64,000 nt of DNA from Selaginella moellendorffii. Taxonomy: Eukaryota > Streptophyta > Lycopodiopsida > Selaginellales > Selaginellaceae. The translations under genes and the position numbers were made by a program. The DNA is taken from NCBI RefSeq assembly GCF_000143415.4, contig NW_003314315.1, positions 496,001 through 560,000 on the forward strand, written 5' to 3'. Under the pieces are notes generated by a model that saw only the letters and a list, made by a program, of their open reading frames with translations, searched no databases and had not been told where the DNA came from. This document shows, in pieces, positions 11,264 through 25,393 of the stretch (positions are counted from its first letter, which is position 1; the number at the start of each line of letters is the position of its first letter).

Positions 11264-14200
11264 ATGTTTTTTGGGAGGAACAGCTTCTTATCGTCCCAGG
11301 AGGAACAGCCACGAACAGAGAATGGAGAGCGAATTGGTCACGGGCCCTCTAGATCAAGCACAGGGAGCCGGTCGGATGGATCGGCACATCTAGACGTGTC
11401 CGACCCGTCGTTCGAATCTTTCAGGGAGTTAGTTTCTGGAAGCGATCTCCAGAGCGAAGTTTTCGGAGCTCCAGGATCCATGCAGAGTGAGAATGCTCCG
11501 GCCACAGCTCGCTCTCGGCTTTTCTCGGTGATTTCTTCCAAAGGACCACAAGCTCACGATCGCCATCCTTCTTCTTCCTCGGGTGCTGGTGGTCCTGCTC
11601 TTCCAGCAGCTCGCACTGATGCAAGGAAGGAAAGAGTAGTATATGTCGACAATCCTGGCAGGACTAATGAAAACTTCGAGTTCTCCGGGAACAAGGTCCG
11701 CACCAGCAAATACACGCTTATCTCGTTCCTTCCCAGGAATCTGTTTGAGCAGTTTCATCGGGTTGCCTACATCTACTTTCTCCTGATAGTGATACTCAAC
11801 CAGATTCCTCAGCTCGCGGTTTTTGGGAGGTTGGCTTCGCTGTTTCCTCTTCTCTTCGTGCTGGTTGTGACGGCTATCAAGGACGGTTACGAGGACTGGG
11901 GTCGTCACAGGTCGGACAGGGAAGAAAACAACAGGCTGTCTTGGGTGTTCCAGAATGGCCGGTTTGAGCCAAAGAGGTGGAAGAAAATTGAAGCCGGGGA
12001 AGTAGTGAAGATTTTTCAGGACGAGTCCATTCCGTGCGATATAGTTTTACTGGGAACGAGCGATGCAAACGGAGTAGCTTACGTCCAGACCATCAATCTA
12101 GACGGAGAGACGAACTTAAAGACGAGATATGCACGGCAGGAGAGTGCAAGCAAGCATCCTGGCCTGGCTCCCATCACCGGCAAAGTCGTCTGCGAGCCTC
12201 CAAACAGGAATATCTACGACTTTGTGGCGTACTTGGAGATCGATGACACTCAAGCTCCGCTCGGGCCAAACAACATCATACTCCGCGGGTGTGTGCTCAA
12301 AAACACCGCATGGATCGTGGGAGTTGTGGTTTATGCGGGAAAGGAGACGAAGGCTATGCTCAACAGCTCTGGTGCGCAGTCCAAACGAAGCAGGCTGGAG
12401 CAGCATATGAACAAGGAAACTCTGTGGCTCTCGTTTTTCTTGCTGATCATCTGTATTGCCGGCGGTGTTGGGATGGGAAAATGGGTTCACGATCACGACA
12501 GCGATCTAAACAACTTTCCTTACTACAAGAAGCGTGACACAGCGGACAAGAAGTTCATGTACTATGGACCTTTTGGAGAGGGGGTGTTTGCGTTTCTCAG
12601 CTTCATCATCATGTTCCAGATCATGATCCCGATTTCCTTGTACATCTCCATGGAGCTTGTTCGTCTCGGCCAGAGTTACTTCATGGTGAGAGACGTTGAG
12701 ATGTTTCACGCGCCGTCAAACTCGAGACTCCAGTGCCGTGCTCTAAACATCAACGAAGACTTGGGACAGGTGAAATACATCTTCTCAGATAAAACTGGCA
12801 CACTAACCGAGAATAAGATGGAATTCCACTCAGCCAGCATTGGAGGGGTTGATTATAGCAACGTTCTTGCAGCTAAAATTTCTGGTACTTCTGATTCCTC
12901 GGATGGCATGCAAGTTGAAGGTAACTCTTTTTTCTGTTTAAGGTATTTGTTTCATGTTTATGATCGTTTCTATGTTTGTCAAGTAGGTAGCCATCTCAAG
13001 TCTGGCGTTCGTCTTGATCCCAACTTATTAGAACTTCTTCAAACGGAGGTCACGTCCTCGGAAGCAACTTTTGTTCACCGTTACATGCTGGTGCTTGCGG
13101 CCTGTAATACAGTGGTTCCGACTCGTCACAGTGGATCGCTGCAATATCAGGCTGAATCTCCAGACGAGCAGGCTTTAGTTTTTGCGGCGTCTGCTTACGG
13201 CTATACACTTTTAGACCGAACTACTTCAACGATAGTACTGGATGTTCTTGGAGAGCAGAAAAGGTGACAAGTCTTCGTGCTGAAATGTTTGCTCTAACAC
13301 TACGTGGAACCATTTGCTGCAGCTACAAAATTGTAGGAATTCACGAGTTCGACAGTGTACGCAAGCGCATGTCGATCGTTGTGGAGTGCCCCGATAACAC
13401 GTACAAGCTGCTAGTGAAAGGAGCGGACACCGCAGTGATGGATATCATTGCCAGGCCATCCGAGCAAGTAGAGTCAGGCTCAGGTTCCCTTGCAGACGGT
13501 CATTTGCAAGCAGGGGTGCTGTTTGCAACACAGAGGCACTTGGACTTCTATTCTACGCAAGGATTGCGCACTTTGGTTGTTGCTTTCAAGGATTTGGGGC
13601 AGCCCGAGTTTGAAGAGTGGCACGAAAAGTACAAGAGAGCTAGCACGGCACTGGTGGACAGGGTGAAGTTGCTACGAGAGGCGGCTAGTTTAATAGAAAG
13701 AAATCTGGCCTTGCTGGGAGCTACTGCAATTGAGGACAGGTTGCAAGATGGAGTACCCGAAACAATCTCGTCCCTGCGGAATTCGGGCATCAAAGTTTGG
13801 GTCTTGACAGGAGACAAGCAGGAGACTGCGATTTCTATTGGCTTTTCTTGCGCTCTTCTCACTCCGGACATGGAAAAAGTAATTGTCAACGCTAACACGA
13901 AAGAGCTCTGCGTCGAGAAGCTCAAATCAGCTATCAGAGAGCATGGGATTACTGAGACCAAGGACGTGCACGTTGTAGAGAAGAACTTGAATGCTGTTAA
14001 AGGTGATTCTACCCGCAAGAAACAACTGGCTCTTATTATCGATGGGAACAGTCTCGTGCACGCTCTTTCGCCGGACGTAGAAGAACTCGTAAGTGATATT
14101 CTCTTTTCTAAGTTTGTTTTACCTTTAACATCTTCTCGGTGTGTTTTCTCGCAGCTCTTTGACTTAGCCGTAGCATGCAGAATCGTTATTTGCTGTCGCG

Positions 14201-15416
14201 TCGCGCCGCTGCAAAAAGCCGGGATTGTCTCGTTGATGAAACGAAGAACAAAGGACATGACTCTCGCTATTGGAGATGGTGAGTGATTTTTTTTCTTTTT
14301 GACTTTTGTGGCCTAGAAGTGGTTTTCATTTCCCGAAGTTGTGCTCAGGAGCCAATGATGTCTCCATGATACAGACAGCAGATGTTGGAATTGGATTGAG
14401 TGGCCAGGAAGGTCGGCAAGCAGTCATGGCATCTGACTTTGCATTGGGCCAGTTTCGATTCTTGAAACGGCTTCTCCTCGTCCACGGTCACTGGAACTAC
14501 CAGCGTCTCGCGTATATGGTGCTCTACAACTTTTACAGGAATGCCGTGTTCGTGATGATGCTCTTCTGGTAAGCTCACTCTCGTTTTTCTTCTCACTTTT
14601 CTTCCTTTGTCGTTGACATCTGCCTATAGGTACATTTTGCACACAGCCTTCTCCGCACAGACAGCGCTTTTCGACTGGAACTTGATGTTCTACTCGCTGA
14701 TATACACCTCCGTGCCAACGATCGTCGTCGGGATTCTAGACAAGGACTTGAGTCACAAAACTTTACTCGGACTTCCTCCACTCTACGGTGTCGGACAGAG
14801 AAACGAGAGCTACAACTCGGTGCTCTTCTGGGCGACGATGCTGGACACGCTGTGGCAGAGCTTGGTTCTCTTCTACGTACCGTTTTTTACGTTCCAGGGA
14901 ACGACCATCGATATCTGGGGGATGGGCTGCTTATGGGCCGCAGCAGTGGTGGTGTTGGTCAACTTACACCTCGCTATGGACGTCTTACACTGGACTTGGA
15001 TCACTCACGCGGCGATCTGGGGATCCATCGTCGTCTCCTTTGCGTGTTTCTTCGTGCTGGACGCCTTGACAGACAAAGGATTCATCGCACACTACAGGTA
15101 CTCACTCACTCTTTCGTTTCCCTTGTTTTGATCTCTAGTGGTGTTCTTCTCTCGCAGAGTTATGTTTCATATGGCATCGACTGCGGTGTTTTGGCTAAAC
15201 ATCTTACTCGTAATCGTTGTCGCGTTGCTTCCCCGATTCTGTGCAAAGGTACTGATGCAAAAGTTTTGGCCGTCTGACCTTCACATTGCTAGGGAGCTCG
15301 AGCTAAAAAATCGAGCCGCCATTTCGGAGTTTGTGAAATCGTCCGCCCCTTCTCCCAGAATGGTGGAGCTCGACGATGTTCCTTACTCTGACAAAGAGAG
15401 TAAAGAAGACGAATAG
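11264..15416 (+). CDS. P4-type ATPase, phospholipid flippase (ALA1-like)
   Basis: Pumps phospholipids from the outer to the cytosolic leaflet, usually with a CDC50/ALIS beta subunit. Seven exons: 11264-12920, 12987-13263, 13323-14088, 14155-14278, 14349-14568, 14630-15097, 15158-15416, total 1256 aa in phase. A long Ser-rich N-terminus precedes [18 protein letters not shown] and [14 protein letters not shown]; then come the actuator motif [14 protein letters not shown], the P4-specific [15 protein letters not shown] of TM4, the phosphorylation loop [33 protein letters not shown] and [16 protein letters not shown], whose codons are split by intron 4. The long N-terminal extension and the PNRNIYDF block resemble Arabidopsis ALA1. 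An upstream in-frame ATG at 11195 would add 23 residues; 11264 is preferred but not certain. The next gene starts 122 bp downstream. Confidence 0.95.
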
Positions 15417-15538
15417 AAAGGCAACTTTGCATAAAAATTCTTAGATCTGGACCGTCGGCTCAAAACGACTTTGGACCGTCGGTTTCCTGGCATATTCGTC
15501 AGGATTTTTGGGATGAGCCCTAAACCCTGGCGCGCGGA

Positions 15539-17932
<2,394 letters not shown>

Positions 17933-18060
17933 ATTGTAAGCTGAATATCCTCTGGAGCAGAATATTCTCTTGCGGCTCTTAAGCAGAATATCCGCCTTTA
18001 TATCCGTTTATTATCTGCGGCGCAGGTTAGGGTTTTTGTGTTCTTCCCAGGGTCTTCGCG

Positions 18061-20234
18061 ATGAACGACTACAATGTCGCCGGCATGCCCGCGCGCCCCA
18101 AGGCTGCGCAGAACCGGGCCACTGTCCAGCAGCTCAAACTGGTAAATCTCGTCTCGCCTCTTCTCTTTGATCGGCTTCTCAGCCCTTTTCTTTCAGATCG
18201 GCCAGAGCCATCCCACCGGATTGACTGCGAATCTTTTGAAGCTCTTCGAGCCGCGGCCTCCTCTCGAGTATAAGCCGCCGCCGGAGAAGCGGAATCTTCC
18301 ACCGTATCATGGTAAGAAAGGATTGCTCGTGGAACTGGTTTCTTAAGCTCTACCAGGTATTTCACAATTTGTCCAACACTTTGCGGAGCCTGGTGATCCG
18401 GAGTACAGTCCTCCAATTGTGAAAGCTGAAACTCCGGTATGACAATCGGAATCTCTTCTTTCCTTGTTTCTAAACTTGTGATTTTCAGTCTCAAAGACGA
18501 GCAAGGATCCATAGCGTTCGTCTGGAGAAGGGGGCGGAGAAGGCAACTGAGGATCTGGAAAAATGTGAGTCGTCATGGATTCTCATCTTTCGATGCTCAT
18601 TTTGTTTCTTTCAGATGACCCTCAAACCGATTCCAACATTGAGGGCGATCCATACAAAACACTATTTGTCGCGAGGATTGTAAGTTTTTTTTCTCCTCTA
18701 TTTCCTGGCAAGGCTTCATCTTGTCCTTTGTTCTTTTTTTTTCTTTCCATAGAGTTACGAGACAACGGAACACAAAATTAAAAGGGAGTTTGAGGCCTAT
18801 GGTCCAATAAAAAGGGTAGGTATCCAACTGTGGTGGTCAAGGAGCTTACAACTCCTCGACTGTGGTAAGATATCCTGTTGTGAGTTCACTCTTATCCTTA
18901 CCATTTTCCCGTTTATTTTTCTCATCACATTTTAGCTGCATCGAAAGCACATACTTGTCTAAGCTGCAGATATGTTTCCATGGCTTTCTTCTACTCCACT
19001 GCATGAGTTTTGTTTCTGAAGACTGAGAAGTAAGTGTGTTTTATCAGGTATAAGCCCTTTTCTTCTTTTTTCTTTTACTTCATCGGATTGACAAATATCC
19101 AAGACTTGGAGCGCATGTTTGTTTGTTTGCAGATTAGCAACACACCGAAATTATCTGGCTAGAACAAGAGTCTAGACAGGCAATCTCAAACCTTTTCCTA
19201 GTTTAGAGTCAGCCATGCTAGTTTGCTTTCGCCCCTGGTAAGAGGGTTTTACTGGTAAGCCAACAAAGTTTGAAACTCGTTACTCTCGACGCGTATCTTA
19301 TGTCTTTGAAGCTGGGCACGGCGAGTGAGGCTTAATGCCTTCATGTCTGCCGTGTGGAATAGCGTGCATTTTAATAGTCCGCTTGGTTTGTGCTCTTCAG
19401 AGCGCGAGAATCGTCTTACTTAATACTCTTTTCGTTCTCCAGGTTCGCCTTGTCCATGACAAGGACAGTAATAAGCCTCGCGGGTATGCTTTCATCGAGT
19501 ACTTCCATACACGCGACATGAAAGGTACGTGGTTTCCTTTTGCAAGCTTTGCTGATATGAATTTGTTTGTTCTCCTTGTAGCTGCTTACAAACAAGCCGA
19601 TGGACGGAAAATTGATAACCGGAGAGTTTTAGTTGATGTCGAGCGTGGTCGGACGGTGCCGAACTGGAGACCCCGGAGGCTTGGCGGTGGTCTGGGGTCT
19701 ACTCGTGTCGGTGGCGACGAAGTGAATCAAAAGTACTCCGGCCGGTATGCTCCTATCTCTTTCGTTTGTGCTCTTGAAAATCCATTTTTCTTCCTCAGAG
19801 AACCACAAGTAGGGGGCGCTAGAACTGAGGAGAAGCCCCGGGACGAAAGAAGCCCGGACGAAAGGTTTGTGTTTCCTTTGTGTATACTTTTGAGTTGTCT
19901 AAAAGTTTTTTCTTTTTGCAGAGACCGAGAAAGAGATCGCGATCGAGAGAGAGACCGTGATAGAGATCACAAAGATCGAGACAGGCCGAGAGACCGGGAG
20001 AGGCACCGAGAGAGGGACCGAGACCGGGATAGGGAGCACAGAGAAAGAAGCCGTGGAAGAGAGAGGGACCGAGAGAGAGGAGGCCGCCGAGATCATCACG
20101 AACGAGGGGAGCGCGAGAGAGACCGAGAGCGTGATAGAGATCGAGAGCGCGATAGAGGCTACGAGCGAGAGAGAGACAAAGATCGCGATAGAAGTGAGAA
20201 GTCTCGTTCTAGAGAGCCTATGGAGATGGACTAG
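18061..20234 (+). CDS. U1-70K: U1 snRNP 70-kDa protein
   Basis: Core U1 snRNP protein that binds stem-loop I of U1 snRNA and helps define 5' splice sites. Ten exons: 18061-18141, 18197-18311, 18357-18436, 18489-18564, 18615-18679, 18753-18815, 19443-19524, 19582-19744, 19799-19864, 19922-20234, total 367 aa in phase. The N-terminus ([17 protein letters not shown]) is the family-specific segment; the RRM has RNP2 LFVARI and RNP1 RGYAFIEY, followed by [20 protein letters not shown]. The last exon encodes an alternating Arg-Asp/Glu domain of about 90 residues, ending [10 protein letters not shown]. Introns are mostly 45-75 bp except intron 6, listed separately. Confidence 0.96.
18816..19442 (+). 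other. Outsized intron 6 of U1-70K, possible regulated intron
   Basis: This intron is 627 bp while the other eight in the gene are about 45-75 bp. It splits the RRM between ...EAYGPIKR and VRLVHDKDS. Inside are additional good splice signals, for example an acceptor ending at 18936 and a donor GTAAGTG at 19030; an exon between them would begin CTGCATCGA and meet an in-frame TAA within nine codons. In Arabidopsis the sixth intron of U1-70K is long and alternatively retained; the same ordinal and RRM position here is suggestive. Confidence 0.6.
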
Positions 20235-20429
20235 AATACGTTTATCTATTTGTCCTTGTATACTTTCTTTCAACGGCTTTAGTTTGATTTACTTGCGAAG
20301 ATTCTATGAAAGATTCTTTAGGGTTTATGGGAGGGAATGCTGGTGGTGGAGGATGATCGGCCGTGGCGGCAACTGCTTCTCGGCTGGATTATGAGCGATT
20401 GAAGCGTAGGAGGTGCTGGATTAGCTAGG

Positions 20430-23424
20430 ATGATCGTCGCCAGTATCTGGCAGCAGGCAATCTACTACACCGCGAATAATCTCTTGCCGGACGCGGTGTG
20501 TGTGCTGAATCGCAAGCGCCAGCAGTGGCGGAGCACGAATTTCCAGCGATGGAGCGCCAAATCGAGCGGATTGAGAGCAATTCCGGTGACGGACAAGGCT
20601 TCCTGGATAGAGGTACATGAATTTCTTCTTGCGCTAGAATCGGATTCACGATAAAGCTTACAGGAGGAGGAAGCCCAGGAATTCTCCCTCGGGCCACTAT
20701 CGGGCGATCTTGCGGAGATAGAAGCCTTCTGTCGAATCCAGCGCCTTGCCGAGCAGCTCCACAGGACCGTGATGGAATCTCTACGTCGGTTAGAGAGCGC
20801 CGACGAGAACGTTGGTGCTCGAGGTGTGTTTAGTTCGTCCTTGGAGGAGAAAGTGGTGGCTGGGCTGGGGTGCATTGGAGCTACTCTCCATCAGGGAAGG
20901 CTGGACATTCTAGGTGGCTACTCGAACGAGGAGGAAGAAAGGCTTCCTCGCCTCGCTCGGTTTCGATCCAAGCTTAGAGGGTGTTGCTCGTCGCTACGTA
21001 CCTCTCTCCAGTCCTTGTTACCGGCGAAAGGAGACCAGAATCTAGCGGTTTACAGGATCTTACACAGGCTGACCAACGTTTGCCTCGACGCTGGGTTTCC
21101 TCGTCCCGATGGAGCACCGTGCTATGGACACATTCCAAATTTCGCGACTGTCAAGCTCCAGAAAGGTGACGAGAATTTGGTGGAGTTTTGGAGGGGTGGG
21201 AACATCAATGAGGAAGGCCTGGAGTGGTTGCTACAGCGGGAGTTTAAGACGATTGTGGATTTGAGAGATGAAGATCCTCAGAACGAACTGGCCGAAGCAG
21301 CGCTCATGAAAGCCGAAGCGTCTGGGAGAATAAGGCGAGTAAGAATTCCCGTGTCAGTGCAGACAGCGCCGACGATGGAACAAGTCCGCGAGTTTGCGGA
21401 TATCGTCTCGGATGCTGCGAATCGCCCGGTTTTCCTGCAAAGCTATGCCGGCGTGGTGAGAGCATCAGCGATGGTATCCAGGTGGCGGGAGTTTGTGCTT
21501 CGTGGAGGCTTGGATCGTAACTGTACCGAGCCGATGTGCACAGTCGAAGACATATTTCTGGAGGAGACACCTGACAAAGCCTCTGAAAGCTCCAAGGTTG
21601 CAGCCAACATGTTAAGAACAACGAGTCCCTTCGAGGCTCAAATGCCGGGGCCGGATGTCTTCTCTCGCATGTCTATGGCAAGATTTTTCAAGAGGAAACG
21701 TACGCTGCCAGGCTCCGCCCGGCGGCAAAGGAGGACTATCTACTCTCGTTTGGATCCAGACGAGAACGCACAAAATGGACGCTTCAATGCCAAGGTTGAG
21801 GTGCCTAGCAAACCATCTGGAGGTAGCACGAATGGACGAGCTGGTGGCCGAGCAAAGGAAGAAGATGATAACGGCGCTGTCCAAGGTGATATGTGCGCTT
21901 CGAAAACCGGTGTCGTCAGGCTGCAGTCGAGGAAGAAGGCCGAGATGTATCTCGTGAGAACAGATGGTTATAGTTGCACCAGGGAGAGAGTGACGGAGTC
22001 GACGCTGGCATTCACGCATCCCAGTACACAACAGCAGATGCTCATGTGGAAGACTGCACCAAAGACGGTTTTGTTGCTAAAGAAGCTGGGAGAGGAGCTC
22101 ATGGAAGAGGCGAAACAGGTGAGAGCTTGGTATGTCCCTGGTTACGATGACTTAGTTTTCGTGGTTTCTCTGTGACCAGGTGGCTTCGTTTCTGTACAAT
22201 CACGAAGGCATGAATGTTATGGTTGAACCTGACGTACACGATCGATTTGCCAGATTTCCGGGTTTCGGATTCATCCAGACTTTCTACAATCACGATATTG
22301 GGTGATTTCTTCTCAGACGATTTATTATTGTCTGTTTTTACTGTTTTAGTCTGTTTCTTGGCTAAAATCTTTTTGTTTTTGACTTGGCAGCGAGCTCCAT
22401 GAAAGAGTTGATTTTGTGGTGTGCCTCGGTGGAGATGGAGTCATCTTGCATGCATCCAATTTGTTTAGGAGTGCTGTTCCTCCCGTGGTTTCTTTCAATC
22501 TTGGCTCCCTCGGATTCTTAACTGCTCATCCCGTAAGTGTTCGTTCTCGCTGATTGCAAAGGTTCTAACACAAGCCCATGCTTTTAGTTTGAGGACTTCA
22601 AACAAGACTTACGCGCGGTCATACACGGAAATAGAATAGAAGGGGTGTATGTTACTTTGCGTATGCGCTTGAGGTGTGAAATCGTCAGAGATGGACAACC
22701 GGTTTCAGGGAAGGTCTTTGAAGTTCTTAATGAAGTTGTCGTGGACAGAGGATCGAATCCTTATCTCTGCAAGATCGAATGTTACGAAAGGAACCGGCTC
22801 ATCACAAAGGTAAGCTTTTTTTCCGTGGACAATGGAGGTTTTGCGACAACTCTCTTCACAGGTTCAAGCGGACGGGGTGTTAGTAGCCACACCGACTGGT
22901 AGCACAGCTTACTCCACTGCTGCTGGAGGATCAATGGTTAGTAATAGATTGGTTTGAAAGCTTTATCTAACTGGCTTATTCTATGATCTCAGGTTCATCC
23001 GAATGTGCCTTGTATGCTGTTCACGCCCATCTGTCCTCATTCGTTATCGTTTCGTCCTGTGATCCTACCCGACTCTGCTATTCTTGAACTGAAGGTACGC
23101 TAACTTTTCTGTTCACTTCTGGACTTTTGGCGTGGTTCATGCACCCTCGCTTGAGTTTCGTGACGCCCTGAGACTAGCTAGAGCTATGGCACCATTACAG
23201 TTTTTACTTTGCAGGTTCCCAGTGACTCAAGAAGCAATGCTTGGGTCTCGTTTGACGGGAAAAAGAGGCAGCAGCTCACCAAAGGCGATTTGGTGCGAAT
23301 TCATATGGGCAGGAATCCAATGCCTACAGTTAACAAATCCGACCAGACGTCCGATTGGTTTCGGAGCCTGGACAGATGCTTTAACTGGAGTGCTCGTAAA
23401 GAACAGATGGCTCTACTTCACTGA
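20430..23424 (+). CDS. NADK2: NAD kinase, plastid-type (NADK2-like)
   Basis: Phosphorylates NAD to NADP. Eight exons: 20430-20612, 20664-22118, 22180-22301, 22391-22532, 22588-22809, 22862-22936, 22993-23094, 23215-23424, total 836 aa in phase. The large N-terminal part carries the phosphatase-like domain found in plant NADK2, but its P-loop reads [17 protein letters not shown], without the catalytic Cys. The kinase domain has [59 protein letters not shown] and the C-terminal [13 protein letters not shown]. Arg/Lys-rich sequence around codons 330-400 may be the regulatory linker. Start is the first ATG in the open frame; it is 195 bp after U1-70K, and the N-terminus is not a strong transit peptide, so an unseen upstream exon is possible. 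A second version of the last exon lies downstream. Confidence 0.94.
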
Positions 23425-23533
23425 CTAACAGGTTATTCATTGTAGGTTGCCTAAAGATACATGTCTTTCTTGCATGAAGTTTGTGTTTTCATCATCATAT
23501 TGACGCTTGTTCTAACTGTTACTGCTTTCACAG

Positions 23534-23794
23534 GTTCCAGAAGACGCGAGGAGCTCGGCATTTGTTTCTTTCGACGGGAAGCGAAAGCATCCCCTCAAAA
23601 TGGGTGAATCCATCCGAATCAGCATGAGCAAGCATCCCATGTCGACGGTAAATAAGCGGGATCAAACAGATGATTGGTTTGCCAGTTTGTCTCGATGCTT
23701 TGGCTGGAACCAACGAGCCGAGCAAAAGTCGATCACAGGTGCACACGCCAGGATTTGTTTTTCCATAAACTAGTACTCTTCTTTCGCAGGTTAA
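23534..23794 (+). CDS. NADK2: Alternative last coding exon of NAD kinase
   Basis: A second copy of the NADK C-terminal exon follows the first: acceptor at 23532-23533, exon 23534-23738, donor GTGCAC, then 23790-23794 supplying the stop TAA. With that splice it encodes exactly 70 codons, the same as exon 8a (23215-23424). It enters in the same phase from exon 7. The products share roughly 38 of 67 positions, including VSFDGK, TVNK.DQT.DWF and RCF.W, and the frame is undamaged. Unspliced read-through would end at TAG 23771-23773. The best reading is an alternative terminal exon; a second partial gene is less likely because no further kinase exons precede it. Confidence 0.8.
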
Positions 23795-25393
23795 CGACGT
23801 AGCTAAGTTGGCACTGCAGGGACATGAAAAAAAGCGTAAACTCCAAATTTAAGTGTTCGCCACCTTCGCCCCGACAATGATGCCGCATTGGTGAAGTAGA
23901 CCTCCTTGCGGATCAGGCTGAAGAAAATATGCGCACGGGCTTACTCATTAAATTAGTTCAAATGCTGTTAATAAACCACTAATGTTCAACCACTAGAATG
24001 ATCTTTTTTTTATCAGGTATATCCCTATATATTAAGTGGTTGCTTTTATGTTATACATGTACAATTATTACAAAAACATCGATATTGGATAACATGATGA
24101 TCCAACTTGGATATACATGATATATTTTAAGAACTTTTTGGGGTACTGTAAAATAATTATCTACAAATATGCTCTTGAAAATATTATATAAATATAACTT
24201 TTTTTGGAAAATTGGTGATGTAATTGTTCAAGCAGAACTCTTGATTGTCATAGGTTTGAATCACAAAGCTATGGAAGCATCTGAAAGAGTTGTCTATAAG
24301 GGCAAGGTTTTCCTTGTTTAAGATTATATATATCACAAAAATAAACTGACTAAGTCCATCATTGTTATTAAATTATGAATTTCATTATCAATCTAATATT
24401 AATAATTTAGTAAGAAAAGTAAGTGGGTGGTAGGTGGCATATGGCAAAAGTTTCACTATACTCTGTCATAGAATGACTTTCTAGCCCTAGGTTTCATCTC
24501 ATATAGAAGATTTATGTATTATATGAATCATTTTTATATGTTTTTAAGCCCAATTACAACTTTACAAGGCTCTAGCTTTTGCCATTTTGTTTTGAGTAGC
24601 CTGGCCACAATAAATATTTTTTATTATAATGTTTTAATATTTTAAATTTAATAGATACCTTTCACAATTCAAGTTACATAAGAAATTTAATAACACATGA
24701 TTTGAAGTGAAACTCAAATATTTATTCTGGATACGGATATAGCCTTAGATATATTTGATAATGTTTAAAACTATTTTGGGAAACACTTTCAATAAAGGTT
24801 TTTTCAACCACTTAAGCAAATCACAAAACTAAATTTAGCGAAATCAAAGTATAATATAATTTATGTTGTTGTGCATGTTTGCCATTTATAAACTTAATTA
24901 TTTATAAACTGTCAAATCCTCATATTTTAACATTATCTTATATAAGATAAGTCTATACTTTCAATAAAATAATATAAAATTAAATATAAATGTATATAAT
25001 ATAATTTTTCTACTCTTGAAAAATACAAGGAAATAGAAGGATATGAATGAACATAATTTTTCTATTAAAAACAATTGGTAATAATATTATCATGCTATTG
25101 GAATTCATATGTTCACAATATAGCTAGGCTGTATGCAACATGCGTTTCTAATAAAATAATACAAATATTCTTGCAATTTGACTAAATATCTAGTGACAAA
25201 AACGAAATGTATAAACAATACATAAACAATGTCAAAGTAATACTAATTCAGGTTGAACTTTTATGAAAGAAATCTTTCTAATAAAATGGAAGACAGAGTA
25301 TAGCATCTACCACCTACACTGGACGCAAATGGTGTGGTGCAGTCCATGGGTTGTATATATATATAATGTTGCTACTCTTATGTTTTAATCATA
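23795..25393. other. AT-rich intergenic region
   Basis: About 1.6 kb of strongly AT-rich DNA with no open frame of interest. The only recognisable content is a decayed piece of the MDR reductase 3' end (listed separately). It may be old transposon sequence, but no terminal repeats were found. Confidence 0.5.
24251..24321 (+). pseudogene. Relic of an MDR reductase 3' end
   Basis: The sequence reads HKAMEASERVVYKGKVFLV followed by TAA and then an AT run. It aligns with the last 20 codons of the downstream gene (YHKAIEESERVASGGKVLLV, stop at 26563), which is also followed by an AT run. Everything upstream of it has decayed or been deleted. This indicates an old tandem duplication of the reductase gene. 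Confidence 0.75.

Noticed and set aside
13548-14258. 236-codon open frame on the minus strand
   Set aside because: Antisense of P4-ATPase exons 3-4, which carry the conserved nucleotide-binding motifs.
19899-20273. 124-codon frame opposite the last U1-70K exon
   Set aside because: It is the complement of the Arg-Asp/Glu repeat and gives only Ser/Val/Ile low complexity.
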